Positions 8,262 through 18,105 of a stretch of 64,000 nt of DNA are shown piece by piece. The position numbers and the translations under genes were made by a program. A model generated the notes under the pieces. It made no database searches. It was given only the letters and a program-made list of their open reading frames with translations, and was not told where the DNA came from. The stretch comes from Levilactobacillus cerevisiae (lineage in GTDB: Bacteria > Bacillota > Bacilli > Lactobacillales > Lactobacillaceae). The stretch is from contig NZ_RHNN01000012.1 of assembly GCF_003946245.1 (NCBI RefSeq), forward strand, positions 37,281 through 101,280, in the 5' to 3' direction. Each line of letters opens with the position of its first letter. The stretch's first letter is position 1.

Positions 8262-9617
8262 ATGATGGAAAAAATTACGCATTCGAGATTATTTGATACT
8301 TTGTCCAAAAAGATGGTGTGGGGCTTCATCTTCCTGATTACGATTGGGACGGTATTGTTGAGCTTGCCCGTTGCCACGAACGAGGCGCAGGGGTCGACAC
8401 TCATTAACACCTTGTTTACAGCAACTTCGGCTACCTGTATTACGGGGCTAACGGTCGTCAATACGGCTGAGCACTGGTCCTTTTTTGGTCAGGTAGTGAT
8501 TTTGGGTCTCTCTGAGATTGGTGCGTTGGGATACATGACGTTTGCCGTGTTGCTGTTCAACATTATTCGGCGCAACCTCGACCTGTCAACGCAATTGATG
8601 GTGAAAGAGTCGTTAAACTTAGAAAACTTGAGTGATACCAAGAGCGTCATGAAATACGTTGTCGGCCTCTCTGCGCTCTTTCAGGCTGGCGGGGCATTCC
8701 TCCTGGTATTTGATTTTATTCCGCGTTACGGTTGGAAACGGGGCTTATACGCGTCCGTTTACCACGCCGTGATGTCGTTTTGTAATGCGGGGTTCGATAT
8801 TTTCGGTAACAGTCTGATGGGCTTTCGCGATGATTCCTACTTGTTAACGGTCACGATTATCCTCATCATCGGTGGGGGACTCGGCTTCTTGGTATGGCGG
8901 GATCTCTTGTTGTACCATGAACGGAAACGCTTGAGTCTGAACTCGAAACTCACCCTGGTCACGACGGGCGCGTTGTTTGTCACTGGATTTTTGCTCTTAT
9001 TATTGACCGAACGTGACCTGTCACTCTTACCGAAAGATACGTCTTGGTTCAACCGGACAATCAACACGTTGTTTCTCAGCGTCACGCCCCGGACGGCCGG
9101 ATTAATTACCTTACCGACAAATGATCTGCAGTCGGGGAGTATTTTTATTATTATGATTCTAATGTTCGTTGGTGGGACGCCAGGCTCAACAGCTGGGGGG
9201 ATCAAGACGACCACGTTTGGTGTTCTGATGTTACAAAGCATTGCCCAGTTGCGTGGCAAGAAGGACGTTGAATTCAGTCGGCGCCGTTTCAGTCAAACGA
9301 ACATCAGTCGTGCGCTCCTGTTGCTATTCTTGGCCAGCGTGGTGATTGTGATTGCGACGCTCATTCTGACGCAGACCGAAAAGATTCCCAAGGGTTTTGG
9401 CCTCGAGTATATCGTGTTCGAAGTTCTGTCAGCATTTGGAACGGTGGGGCTGAGTCTGGGGTTAACACCGCACCTTACCGTCATCGGCAAATTGGTCATT
9501 ATGATGCTGATGTTTGTCGGTCGGGTCGGAATCTTTACCTCCCTATACTCGCTGTCTAAGCGCCAAACGAAGGTCAACCAGATTCGGTATCCGGAAGAAA
9601 ACATTTTAATTGGTTAG
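8262..9617 (+). CDS. ktrB: Potassium uptake protein, TrkH/KtrB family
   Basis: Ion-conducting membrane subunit of a Ktr-type K+ transporter. The 451-residue protein has the repeated membrane-pore-membrane layout, with a first selectivity filter TSATCITGL (about residues 57-65) and further filter-like loops SFCNAGFD, VTPRTAGL and SAFGTVGLSLG. AGGAA at 8251 precedes ATG 8262 (ATG 8265 is an equally possible start). The regulatory subunit gene follows after 6 bases. The G residue of each loop is conserved, so it should be functional. Confidence 0.93.
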   Translation: MMEKITHSRLFDTLSKKMVWGFIFLITIGTVLLSLPVATNEAQGSTLINTLFTATSATCITGLTVVNTAEHWSFFGQVVILGLSEIGALGYMTFAVLLFNIIRRNLDLSTQLMVKESLNLENLSDTKSVMKYVVGLSALFQAGGAFLLVFDFIPRYGWKRGLYASVYHAVMSFCNAGFDIFGNSLMGFRDDSYLLTVTIILIIGGGLGFLVWRDLLLYHERKRLSLNSKLTLVTTGALFVTGFLLLLLTERDLSLLPKDTSWFNRTINTLFLSVTPRTAGLITLPTNDLQSGSIFIIMILMFVGGTPGSTAGGIKTTTFGVLMLQSIAQLRGKKDVEFSRRRFSQTNISRALLLLFLASVVIVIATLILTQTEKIPKGFGLEYIVFEVLSAFGTVGLSLGLTPHLTVIGKLVIMMLMFVGRVGIFTSLYSLSKRQTKVNQIRYPEENILIG

Positions 9618-9623
9618 GAAGTT

Positions 9624-10295
9624 ATGACAATGACGAAGAAAAGTTTTGCGGTGCTCGGTCTGGGACGTTTCGGTCAGAGTGTTGTGCAGACGCTGGTCGA
9701 GGCCCATCAGGATGTGCTAGCGGTCGATGTGAAAGAGGAGCCCGTCAATGCGATGATGGACATTGCGACGCAGACCCTGATTGCGGATACGCGGGACGAG
9801 GACGTTCTCCGCGGACTGAACATTGATACCTTCGACTACGTGATTGTCGGTATCGGCAATAACATGGAAGCCAGCATTCTAACGACCATGTTGACCAAGG
9901 AGCTGGGGGCTAAAAAGGTGATTGCCAAGGCCGAAACCAGCGATCATGGTCGCGTCTTGAAGCGGGTCGGGGCGGACCAAGTCATCTTCCCCGAACGGGA
10001 CATGGGCCACAGTATCGTCCGGAAATTGTTGTCCAATCATATTCTGAATTTTATTGACCTCAGTGATGAATACACGCTAGCCGAGGTGGTTATTACCGAT
10101 CCCACCTTCGTGAATCAGGACTTGGTCAAACTGAATTTGCGCCAGCGCTTCGACTTAACCATCATTGCCATTCAGCACGGGCACAAGATTAATATCTCGC
10201 CGCAACCGACAGATATTGTCCAGTTACATGACGTGTTGACGGTTGTTGGGCCAATTGCCAACGTGGAAAAATTGGATGAAACTTTAAAAAAATAG
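9624..10295 (+). CDS. ktrA: Potassium uptake regulatory subunit, TrkA/KtrA (RCK) family
   Basis: Cytoplasmic gating ring protein of the Ktr system, 223 residues. The N-terminal RCK domain has the Rossmann motif GLGRFGQS (about residues 12-19) and an acidic end of beta 2 (AVDVKEE); the C-terminal RCK_C region (about 140-223) is the part that in KtrA proteins binds c-di-AMP. It directly follows ktrB, with the start at 9624 (alternative ATG 9630). A terminator closes the two-gene operon. Confidence 0.93.
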   Translation: MTMTKKSFAVLGLGRFGQSVVQTLVEAHQDVLAVDVKEEPVNAMMDIATQTLIADTRDEDVLRGLNIDTFDYVIVGIGNNMEASILTTMLTKELGAKKVIAKAETSDHGRVLKRVGADQVIFPERDMGHSIVRKLLSNHILNFIDLSDEYTLAEVVITDPTFVNQDLVKLNLRQRFDLTIIAIQHGHKINISPQPTDIVQLHDVLTVVGPIANVEKLDETLKK

Positions 10296-10301
10296 CCTAA
10301 A

Positions 10302-10356
10302 AATGCCACTGCCCGGGATCGGATGATCACCAGGTAGTGGCATTAGTTTTGTCTTT
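10302..10356 (+). terminator. Terminator of ktrB-ktrA
   Basis: AATGCCACTGCC pairs with the stretch ending TAGTGGCATT (about 10334-10344), followed by a T-rich run. Confidence 0.8.
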
Positions 10357-10497
10357 TATTAGGGCTGAAATCTGAAGTGTGGGTGCGACCGTCTATCATA
10401 GTGAGAATTGAACACTAGCGCATTGGCACCATCAGTTAAATCTACCGTCTGACACAACACGTTTCGGCAATGTAAAATCGGGAATCATGTGTCATGG

Positions 10498-10582
10498 CAG
10501 GCTTCAAACCGAGCCGGAGGACCGATCCTCAGGCGGCAGGAGGTCCCCACAGCAGCCGGAATCTCTGGCAGCCGTAGGTGGC
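10498..10582 (+). repeat. Dispersed intergenic repeat, copy D (3' module only)
   Basis: Starts at CAGGCTTCAAACC, continues with GAGCCGGAGGACCG and ends CTGGCAGCCGTAGGTGGC, matching the last 85 bases of the full element at 21881-22334. It lies between convergent ktrA and asnA; the rest of that 333-base gap holds the ktrA terminator and no gene. The GGACCGC/GCGGTCC hairpin of other copies is damaged here. Confidence 0.85.
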
Positions 10583-10628
10583 AATTTCCCACTATTTTAT
10601 GAACTAAATCCCTGTTAGCTGGGCCGGT

Positions 10629-11636
10629 TTACAGCAGATGAATCCCGTGAGCTTCACATTGGTCGTGCATTTCTTGTGGCCAGAGGGCAGCTTGGACTTC
10701 ACCGACGTGGGCTTTACCCAAGAGCAACATGCACAGTCGGGATTGGCCGATACCGCCACCAATGGTGTAAGGCACCTCTTCGTTCAGAACCATTTGGTGA
10801 TAGGGCAGGTTCGTCCGGTCCTCAGCGTGCGCAAGCTTTAATTGACGCTTCATTGCGGCAGCGTCAACCCGAATACCCATGCTGGAGATCTCAATGGCTT
10901 GTTGTAACGGTTCGTACCAGAACATGATGTCCCCGTTTAACTGCCAGTCATCGTAGTCGGGTGCGCGGCCGTCATGACGTTTGCCACTCTTCAGGGCATC
11001 CCCAATTTTCATAAGGAAGACACAGCCCAATTTCTTACTGATGGCGTTTTCGCGTTCGCGGGGCGTCATGGTTGGGTACATATCTTCAAGTTCTTGCGTG
11101 GTGATGAAGTGAATTTCGTCAGGCAAGTGGTGAACGGCTTTGGGAAATTTGTACCAAACTTCGTGTTCCATGTGCTTGATGACCTTAAAAATAGTGCGAA
11201 CGGTTTGTTTCAGTGTTTCCTCGGTCCGTTCGTCCTTGGCAATCACCTTTTCCCAGTCCCACTGGTCCACGTAAGCGGAATGGAAGTTGTCGAGGTCTTC
11301 ATCTTTACGAATGGCATTCATGTTAGTGTATAGGCCTTCATGCATCTTAAAACCGTAGCGCTTCAAAGCCACGCGTTTCCATTTAGCCAGTGAGTGGACA
11401 ATTTCGATGGTTTCATCCCCCATGTCGGCCATGGTGAAGGAGACGGGCTTCTCGATACCGTTCAAGTTATCGTTCAGTCCGGTAGACTTTTCAACGAACA
11501 TGGGTGCGGAAAGGCGAGACAAGTTGAGCTGCTCCCCAAATTCTTCTTGGAAGGTTTCGCGAATGTACCGGATGGCAGATTGTGTTTCCCGAACGGATAA
11601 TTTTGGATCGTATGATTTTGGAATGATTAAATGCAT
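10629..11636 (-). CDS. asnA: Aspartate-ammonia ligase (asparagine synthetase A)
   Basis: Makes asparagine from aspartate, ammonia and ATP; the fold is related to class II aminoacyl-tRNA synthetases. The 335-residue protein is the family's usual length, begins [19 protein letters not shown], and has the C-terminal segment [17 protein letters not shown] that binds ATP. AGAAGGAGAAA lies upstream on the minus strand. It is a single gene under a T-box leader, so it is induced when tRNA-Asn is uncharged. Confidence 0.96.
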   Translation of the reverse strand: MHLIIPKSYDPKLSVRETQSAIRYIRETFQEEFGEQLNLSRLSAPMFVEKSTGLNDNLNGIEKPVSFTMADMGDETIEIVHSLAKWKRVALKRYGFKMHEGLYTNMNAIRKDEDLDNFHSAYVDQWDWEKVIAKDERTEETLKQTVRTIFKVIKHMEHEVWYKFPKAVHHLPDEIHFITTQELEDMYPTMTPRERENAISKKLGCVFLMKIGDALKSGKRHDGRAPDYDDWQLNGDIMFWYEPLQQAIEISSMGIRVDAAAMKRQLKLAHAEDRTNLPYHQMVLNEEVPYTIGGGIGQSRLCMLLLGKAHVGEVQAALWPQEMHDQCEAHGIHLL

Positions 11637-11675
11637 AAGCTATTTCTCCTTCTATGGGCCAAATTTAAGATAAAA

Positions 11676-11950
11676 CAAAAAGGTTTTCCATCCCTTGTAT
11701 AGACAAGGGACGAAAAACCTTTTCGCGGTACCACCCAAGTTGTCGATCCCAATGATCGGCCAGCTCAATTAGAGTACAAACATACTCTACCGATGGTAAC
11801 GTACCGGTTAACGGCTTACCCTAGCGTGACTGAGTCATTTCAGGAAGCAACTAAGAAAGTGTTTTTCGGTTAAATCAAACGCTGATTGGGTTCGCACTAA
11901 CTCCCAACTCACTGACAGGCTGATCAAACGTACTCCTCTTTCCTACGTTT
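11676..11950 (-). promoter_or_regulatory. T-box leader of asnA
   Basis: Read on the minus strand, the leader starts with AGAGGAGTACG-type stem I sequence, has a candidate Asn specifier AAC at 11890-11892 (within GTGCGAACCC), and the T-box TGGTACCGCG (complement at 11724-11733). It ends in a terminator formed by AAAAGGTTTTTCGTCCCTTG and its complement (11677-11723). Uncharged tRNA-Asn pairing at the T-box would prevent the terminator. The specifier choice is inferred from the gene served. Confidence 0.93.
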
Positions 11951-12133
11951 TTTATCTTGTGGCATTAATACTAGCACCAATTTCAAAATTGTAAATGCCT
12001 AAATTAAAATTCAACGAGATTTTCTCTGGTTGATAACTCATTGAATGTTGCGACTCAAGTAGTAGAAACGTTACCGAAAATGCGGTGAAAAAATTTTGTT
12101 ATATTTTGAAATTAGTCTCGTAATGGCGGCTTT

Positions 12134-12151
12134 TGATAAATATATTTATCA
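12134..12151. promoter_or_regulatory. 18-bp perfect AT-rich palindrome
   Basis: TGATAAATATATTTATCA is a perfect palindrome 90 bases upstream of the small gene at 12241. It could be an operator; no flanking promoter is clear. Confidence 0.4.
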
Positions 12152-12240
12152 GAGTTTAAGATTCTCTGTAGCTCGGAAAGTAGGTCTAGACCGGTGGCTA
12201 GTAGCACGGTATGCTGGGGGTAATTTTAAGGGAGTAGGGG

Positions 12241-12375
12241 ATGACCAGCATGCATTTTGAGGAGCTATTTACTATGAGCGGCCACTTGAATGGTTCAGCC
12301 AAGGCACTAGAGTTCGGGACGACCATCAGTGAGCGCGTGCGGCCTCAGGGAGGCAATCATGAATCTGGACGATGA
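12241..12375 (+). CDS. Small protein of unknown function (44 residues)
   Basis: Not a recognised family. ATG at 12241 follows AAGGGAG (12228-12234) with 6-base spacing, the best signal for a real start. The peptide begins MTSMHFEELFTMSGHLNGS and has no membrane segment. Its end overlaps the start of the 157-residue gene at 12359 by 17 bases in another frame, which suggests translational coupling. It could be a leader peptide for that gene or a small partner protein. Evidence is the ribosome site and overlap only. Confidence 0.5.
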   Translation: MTSMHFEELFTMSGHLNGSAKALEFGTTISERVRPQGGNHESGR

Positions 12376-12832
12376 GGCTTTGAAAAAGTTGATTCGCACG
12401 TTGATTTTGCAGTTGCGCGACGCGGGCATTCACGTTGAAGTCACCAGTCATCGGACCCCGAGCCTGTATTTACACTTAGATCACGACATTTTAAAGGAAA
12501 TTCGGATCAGCGACCATCACATTGGCAAGAAATCCCGACACCGCGTAGGTTACGACATTCAAATCAATCGGGAGCGCCATCGGCAATACTGCGCTGAGAC
12601 CCGCTGTTTTCAGTATGGTCGCAACAATGCGTTAGCGGCGGCGACGAAGGCCATTTTTGACCGCGATTCAAAGGTGGCAGCAATGGGCGGCCGTAACTAT
12701 CGACAGTTAGTGGAGTTGGCCCAGGAACATCCGCAGTTACCGCATAAGGCCGCTGCGTTTGAAAATAAACTCAGTGCCTTCTTAGATTCAGCACCACTTG
12801 GTGGTGGACGCCGGGAACGGCCGCGCTATTAA
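12359..12832 (+). CDS. Conserved-looking hypothetical protein
   Basis: A 157-residue soluble protein I do not recognise. The chosen start ATG 12359 has AGGGAGG just upstream (an in-frame start at 12329 has none). An N-terminal acidic helix (MNLDDEALKKLIRTLILQL) is followed by a His/Arg-rich middle (SDHHIGKKSRHRVGYD, RERHRQYC) and a basic end GGGRRERPRY. The high charge and many His and Arg suggest nucleic acid binding, but no motif proves it. It is coupled to the small gene before it and followed by a separate promoter for the permease. Confidence 0.7.
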   Translation: MNLDDEALKKLIRTLILQLRDAGIHVEVTSHRTPSLYLHLDHDILKEIRISDHHIGKKSRHRVGYDIQINRERHRQYCAETRCFQYGRNNALAAATKAIFDRDSKVAAMGGRNYRQLVELAQEHPQLPHKAAAFENKLSAFLDSAPLGGGRRERPRY

Positions 12833-12902
12833 AACTAGAAACACTAACTTAGCAAAAACGGAGGTTAGTCCCCGTTGTTATCCGTTTTCATCCGATTTTC
12901 TA

Positions 12903-12931
12903 TTGACAATCCAGCCAAATAAAATTAGACT
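12903..12931 (+). promoter_or_regulatory. Promoter of amino acid permease
   Basis: Consensus -35 TTGACA (12903-12908) and a partial -10 TAGACT (12926-12931) with 17-base spacing, 55 bases before the TTG start. Confidence 0.6.
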
Positions 12932-12985
12932 ATGATAATTGGTTTAATCGAATTCTCATTAATCATTTGGAAGGAGGGGTCGCTT

Positions 12986-14401
12986 TTGAGCCGACCACAT
13001 CAACTCTTTATTAAGAAACAGGTGCAGACGGATCTCTACAAGAAAACGGGGCTGGAAAAAACCTTAACCGCATTCAGCCTAACGACGATGGGTATCGGTG
13101 CCATTGTGGGCTCCGGAATTTTTATCACGCCGGGACTGATTGCTGCCAACTATACCGGACCAAGCGTCATGCTATCGTACCTGATTGCGGTGATTGTTTG
13201 TGCCATGGCGGCGTTATGTTATTCTGAATTTTCGTCCACAATTCCCTTAGCGGGGAGTGCTTATACTTACGTTTACGCCGTTTTTGGTGAATTTGCCGCG
13301 TGGATTCTTGGCTGGGCGCTGATTTCCGAATACCTCTTTGCGGTTTCTTCAGTAGCCGTGAGCTGGTCATCGTACTTTCAGAATCTCCTAGCCGGCTTCG
13401 GTATGAAGCTACCGCCGGTGTTGCAAGCGGCTGCCGGAACTGCTGGCGTTAAGGGGGGCGGCATCGACATCATTGCCCTCGTCATCACTATGCTGGTTGC
13501 ATGGTTATTATCAAAAGGGATTCGCGAATCCGCTAAAATTAATAATATTATGGTTATCGTCAAGATCTTGGTTATTTTACTGTTTATCGGTATTGCTATT
13601 TTTTACGTTAAGCCAGCTAATTACAATCCCTTTCTACCATTTGGGACTAGTGGGATTTTCAAAGGAGCTGCGGTTACCTTCTATGCATACATCGGTTTTG
13701 ATGCCGTCTCCACCGCTAGTGAAGAAGTTAAAAATCCCAAGCGGAACATGCCCATTGGGATTATCAGTTCTCTGTTGGTCGCAGCCGTCCTGTACGTGAG
13801 TTTGTCTGCGGTACTCGTGGGTGTGGTTCATTATTCGAAATTGAATGTAGCCGATCCGGTGGCCTTAGCGTTGACGTTGATTCACCAGGACTGGGCATCC
13901 GGTGTCATTTCCTTTGGGGCAATTGTTGGGATGACGACCGTCTTAATCGTCATGTCATATGGTGGCACGCGGCTACTCTTTGCGATCAGCCGGGATGGTT
14001 TATTGCCAGCATCTCTAAAGAAACTCAATCCCAAGACGCACGTGCCGGTGGCCAACACCTGGATCTTTGGCGCGATTGCCAGCATTTTTGCGGCGGTCAT
14101 TCCCATTGATAAGATTGCGGAGTTGGTTAACATCGGGACGCTTTCAGCATTTGCCATGGTTTCTTTAGGAATTGTCTTTCTCCGTCACGATGAACGGTTT
14201 AAAAACCTCGACACGTCCTTTAAGGTGCCGTGGTATCCTTACTTGCCAATTATCTCTTTCCTAGCATGTGTGTACCTGATGACCCAACTCCAACCGTTTA
14301 CCTGGGAAGCTTTTGGTGTCTGGGTAATCCTAGGGCTGATTGTGTACATCACGTATGGTTACCGCCACAGTCAGGTCCGTCAGATTAAAGACGCTGGATA
14401 A
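12986..14401 (+). CDS. APC-family amino acid permease
   Basis: Membrane amino acid transporter of about 12 segments. The 471-residue form starts at TTG 12986 (MSRPHQLFIKKQVQTD), 6 bases after AAGGAGGGG; further upstream codons overlap the promoter. The first membrane helix has the APC motif GIGAIVGSGIF, and a later one has the conserved GFDAVSTASEEVKNPKRNMP loop, as in cationic amino acid transporter (CAT/YfnA-like) members. Substrate cannot be read from sequence. It is probably monocistronic. Confidence 0.88.
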   Translation: MSRPHQLFIKKQVQTDLYKKTGLEKTLTAFSLTTMGIGAIVGSGIFITPGLIAANYTGPSVMLSYLIAVIVCAMAALCYSEFSSTIPLAGSAYTYVYAVFGEFAAWILGWALISEYLFAVSSVAVSWSSYFQNLLAGFGMKLPPVLQAAAGTAGVKGGGIDIIALVITMLVAWLLSKGIRESAKINNIMVIVKILVILLFIGIAIFYVKPANYNPFLPFGTSGIFKGAAVTFYAYIGFDAVSTASEEVKNPKRNMPIGIISSLLVAAVLYVSLSAVLVGVVHYSKLNVADPVALALTLIHQDWASGVISFGAIVGMTTVLIVMSYGGTRLLFAISRDGLLPASLKKLNPKTHVPVANTWIFGAIASIFAAVIPIDKIAELVNIGTLSAFAMVSLGIVFLRHDERFKNLDTSFKVPWYPYLPIISFLACVYLMTQLQPFTWEAFGVWVILGLIVYITYGYRHSQVRQIKDAG

Positions 14402-14455
14402 CGCTTTCATTTTTCGTGGTAGAATGGTCGTAGACTAATCGAGAGGGATGACTTG

Positions 14456-15475
14456 ATGCGTTACTTAGCAAGCTCAAGTTTAGATATTCGCCAAAATTTG
14501 GCAATTGAAACGTACCTGATGGAACATGCCGACTTAACGGAACCCATCTTGTATTTTTACGTGAACGCTCCCTGCATCATCGTGGGGCGGTATCAAAACG
14601 TTTTGGCAGAAATCAATCAACAGTACGTGAAGGATCATCAGATTATTTTGACGCGGCGGACCTCGGGTGGGGGCGCTGTGTATGACGATCTTGGAAATGT
14701 CAGTTTTAGCTTTATCACTAAGGACGATGGGGATGCGGTTGGTAACTTTAAACGCTTTACCGATCCCGTGATTAAGGCCCTTCATCAAATGGGAGCGACC
14801 GGAGCAGCCATGACGGGTCGCAATGACTTAACGATTGACGGCAAGAAATTTTCTGGCAACGCCATGCACGTGGAAAATGGCCGCATGTTTTCCCACGGCA
14901 CCTTGATGTACGACGTTGACCAGACGCAGATTGCTAAAGCCTTGCAGGTGCCAGCCGATAAGCTAGCTACCAAGGGAATCAAGTCCGTTCGGAGCCGCGT
15001 GACTAATCTGAAACCATACTGTGCGCCTGAATACCAGAATTTAACGATTGAAGAATTTCGTGACACGTTAGCCAAAGAGATTCTTGGCGTCAGTGATTTG
15101 CGGCAGGCACACCAGTATGAACTGACGGACGCGGATCAAGCGGGCGTTAAGGTCCTGGCAGATAAATACTTTAATAATTGGGATTGGATCTACGGCAATG
15201 ATCCGGCTTATTCCTTAACACGACGGCAACACTTTGCCGCGGGAACGGTGGAGTTTGATTTAGACGTGGACCAAGGAAAAATCAAAGCCATCCAGATTCA
15301 CGGCGACTTCTTTGGCCAGTTACCAATTGAAGACGTTACGCAGCAACTGACAGGGGTGACTTACTCGTTATCCGCCATTCAGGCCGTCTTTGAACAGCTG
15401 GACGTCCCGAGTTACTTTGGCAAGATTCCAACGGCGGACTTGGTGAACCTGCTGGCAAAACAACCAACTGCTTAA
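14456..15475 (+). CDS. lplA: Lipoate-protein ligase A (LplJ type)
   Basis: Activates free lipoate with ATP and attaches it to lipoyl domains of ketoacid dehydrogenases or GcvH, a scavenging route. The 339-residue protein has the lipoate-binding motif RRTSGGGAVYDDLGN (about 67-81), the ligand lysine region IDGKKFSGNAM, and the smaller C-terminal accessory domain (about 250-339). ATG 14456 follows GAGAGGGA at good spacing. No lipoylated enzyme is encoded nearby. A terminator follows. Confidence 0.93.
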   Translation: MRYLASSSLDIRQNLAIETYLMEHADLTEPILYFYVNAPCIIVGRYQNVLAEINQQYVKDHQIILTRRTSGGGAVYDDLGNVSFSFITKDDGDAVGNFKRFTDPVIKALHQMGATGAAMTGRNDLTIDGKKFSGNAMHVENGRMFSHGTLMYDVDQTQIAKALQVPADKLATKGIKSVRSRVTNLKPYCAPEYQNLTIEEFRDTLAKEILGVSDLRQAHQYELTDADQAGVKVLADKYFNNWDWIYGNDPAYSLTRRQHFAAGTVEFDLDVDQGKIKAIQIHGDFFGQLPIEDVTQQLTGVTYSLSAIQAVFEQLDVPSYFGKIPTADLVNLLAKQPTA

Positions 15476-15494
15476 TCAAATTCATGCGAAATAG

Positions 15495-15531
15495 AGCGTG
15501 ACTGCGAAGACGGTGACGCTTTGTTTTTTTC
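15495..15531 (+). terminator. Terminator of lplA
   Basis: AGCGT (15495-15499) pairs with ACGCT (15516-15520), with partial extension inward, followed by a T tract (TTGTTTTTTT). Confidence 0.65.
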
Positions 15532-15573
15532 TTAAGCTTCCAGAGAACTTAGGTCACGTTAAGACTTAACCCC

Positions 15574-15640
15574 TATAATGGTCAAGTCGATTATAAATGG
15601 AAAAATCCACCAGTTGGTTACGTGCCGACTGGATTGAAAG
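15574..15640 (+). promoter_or_regulatory. LCP gene promoter and leader hairpin
   Basis: A perfect TATAAT at 15574-15579 lacks an obvious -35. Downstream, AATCCACCAGTTGG (from 15604) can pair with CCGACTGGATT, forming a leader hairpin just before the AAAGGGTGGG ribosome site. It might modulate translation. Confidence 0.45.
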
Positions 15641-15655
15641 GGTGGGTACCAAACC

Positions 15656-16720
15656 ATGGAAATGGAAAAGCGGCAACGACCGCGTCGAAAAAGACATCCA
15701 ATTCGGAATCTCTTTATTATCTTGATCATCGCCTTAATCGGGGGCGGCGCTGCTTATGGGATGCACAAGTATCAGAGCATTAAAGACAGTGTTGACAAGA
15801 CCTATAAGTCATCTGGCGTCAAGAAGTTACGAAACGTCAACGAAGTTCTCAAGAAAAAACAACCGGTCTCGATTCTCTTAATGGGGACGGATACCGGGGC
15901 ACTCGGTCGGACGTTTGCGGGTCGAACGGATAGTATGATGGTCGTGACCATCAATCCAACGACAAACAAAACTACGATTACTAGTCTGCCGCGAGATACC
16001 GCAGTAACCATTCCTGGCTTCGAAGATTACGGCATCTCGAAGATTAATGCTGCATACGCCTACGGCAAGTCTAAGACGGCTATCACCACGGTTCAGGATA
16101 TGCTGAATATTCCGATTGATTTCTACGCCATCATCAACATGGGTGGCATGGAGAAAATCATCGATGAAGTTGGTGGGGTTGACTTGAAACCAACTTTAAC
16201 GTTTAGCTACGGTGGTTATTCATTTAAGAAGGGCGTTAAGACCCACATGAACGGGAAAAAGGCCTTGGCTTATTCTCGGATGCGTGATGATGATCCGCTC
16301 GGCGATTATGGGCGGCAAACGCGGCAACGGAAGGTTATCATGGCCTTGCTCAACAAGTCCAATTCGGTGACCTCATTGTTAAATGAAACGTTCATCAGTT
16401 CATTGTCGAAACAGACGCAAACTGACCTGACGTTCGATGACCTGACGGCTTTAGCGGCGAACTACCGGAAGGCAACGTCAAGCATCAAGACGACTCATTT
16501 GCAAGGGACCAGTGAGACTATTAATAGTCAAAGCATGGAAGTGGCATCAAAGACCGAACTGCAACGTGTGACGAATTACATTCGCAATGCGCTAGGATTA
16601 GCACATAAAACAACCGGAACCATTGCCCAGGTGGACAGTACGACCGGTACGACGACAACTACCAGTGACACTGGTGGATCCAGTGATTCCGGTAACGGTG
16701 GACCTGGCGGCGGCTACTAG
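15656..16720 (+). CDS. LCP-family (LytR-CpsA-Psr) cell wall glycopolymer ligase
   Basis: Transfers undecaprenyl-linked glycopolymers such as teichoic acid to peptidoglycan outside the membrane. The 354-residue protein has a short basic cytoplasmic start (RQRPRRKRHP), one membrane anchor (about 18-38), then the LCP domain with LMGTDTG, the conserved Arg/Asp segment GRTDSMMV, TSLPRDTAV, and YSRMRDDDPLGDYGRQTRQR. The C terminus is a Thr/Ser/Gly-rich tail (about 325-354) likely spanning the wall. rmlB follows after a terminator. Confidence 0.92.
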   Translation: MEMEKRQRPRRKRHPIRNLFIILIIALIGGGAAYGMHKYQSIKDSVDKTYKSSGVKKLRNVNEVLKKKQPVSILLMGTDTGALGRTFAGRTDSMMVVTINPTTNKTTITSLPRDTAVTIPGFEDYGISKINAAYAYGKSKTAITTVQDMLNIPIDFYAIINMGGMEKIIDEVGGVDLKPTLTFSYGGYSFKKGVKTHMNGKKALAYSRMRDDDPLGDYGRQTRQRKVIMALLNKSNSVTSLLNETFISSLSKQTQTDLTFDDLTALAANYRKATSSIKTTHLQGTSETINSQSMEVASKTELQRVTNYIRNALGLAHKTTGTIAQVDSTTGTTTTTSDTGGSSDSGNGGPGGGY

Positions 16721-16733
16721 TCCGCTCTTAAAG

Positions 16734-16770
16734 ACACGAAAATTCTGTGATTAGAATTTCGTGTTTTTTG
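16734..16770 (+). terminator. Terminator of LCP gene
   Basis: ACACGAAAATTCT (16734-16746) pairs with AGAATTTCGTGT (16753-16764), followed by six T. Confidence 0.9.
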
Positions 16771-16779
16771 TTATGATGA

Positions 16780-17814
<1,035 letters not shown>

Positions 17815-17832
17815 CTGACCTACATGTAGCCT

Positions 17833-17873
17833 AAAAAATACCCCCACCTATGTATCCGGAGAGGGCATTTTTT
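17833..17873 (+). terminator. Terminator of rmlB
   Basis: AAAAAATACCCC pairs with GGGCATTTTTT across a 17-base loop, ending in T residues. It could act on both strands. Confidence 0.7.
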
Positions 17874-17969
17874 AAGTTGATGTTTATTTCAAAATTTGAC
17901 ATCTGCGTTCTTCGATGTAGCCGAGCTAGTGACTCTAAGTGCTGGTAATACTAGCAAAGACTGTTGGAG

Positions 17970-18091
17970 CACTCACGCCTGCTGGGTCTGTAACCAATGA
18001 CTCAGATAAACGTTGCCAGTCCAGCGATGATCATAGCAATGTCAGATTGAAGTACTAATCATAACCGGAATCTCTGGCAGCCGCAGGTGAC
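17970..18091 (+). repeat. Dispersed intergenic repeat, copy E (modules 3 and 5)
   Basis: Begins CACTCACGCCT, continues through GTTGCCAGTCCAGCGATG and ATAACCGGAATCTCTGG, and ends CAGCCGCAGGTGAC. Compared with the full element it lacks the first part, the hairpin block and most of the fourth module. It lies between convergent rmlB and the dehydrogenase gene. Confidence 0.85.
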
Positions 18092-18105
18092 TGGCTTGGA
18101 CTAAT

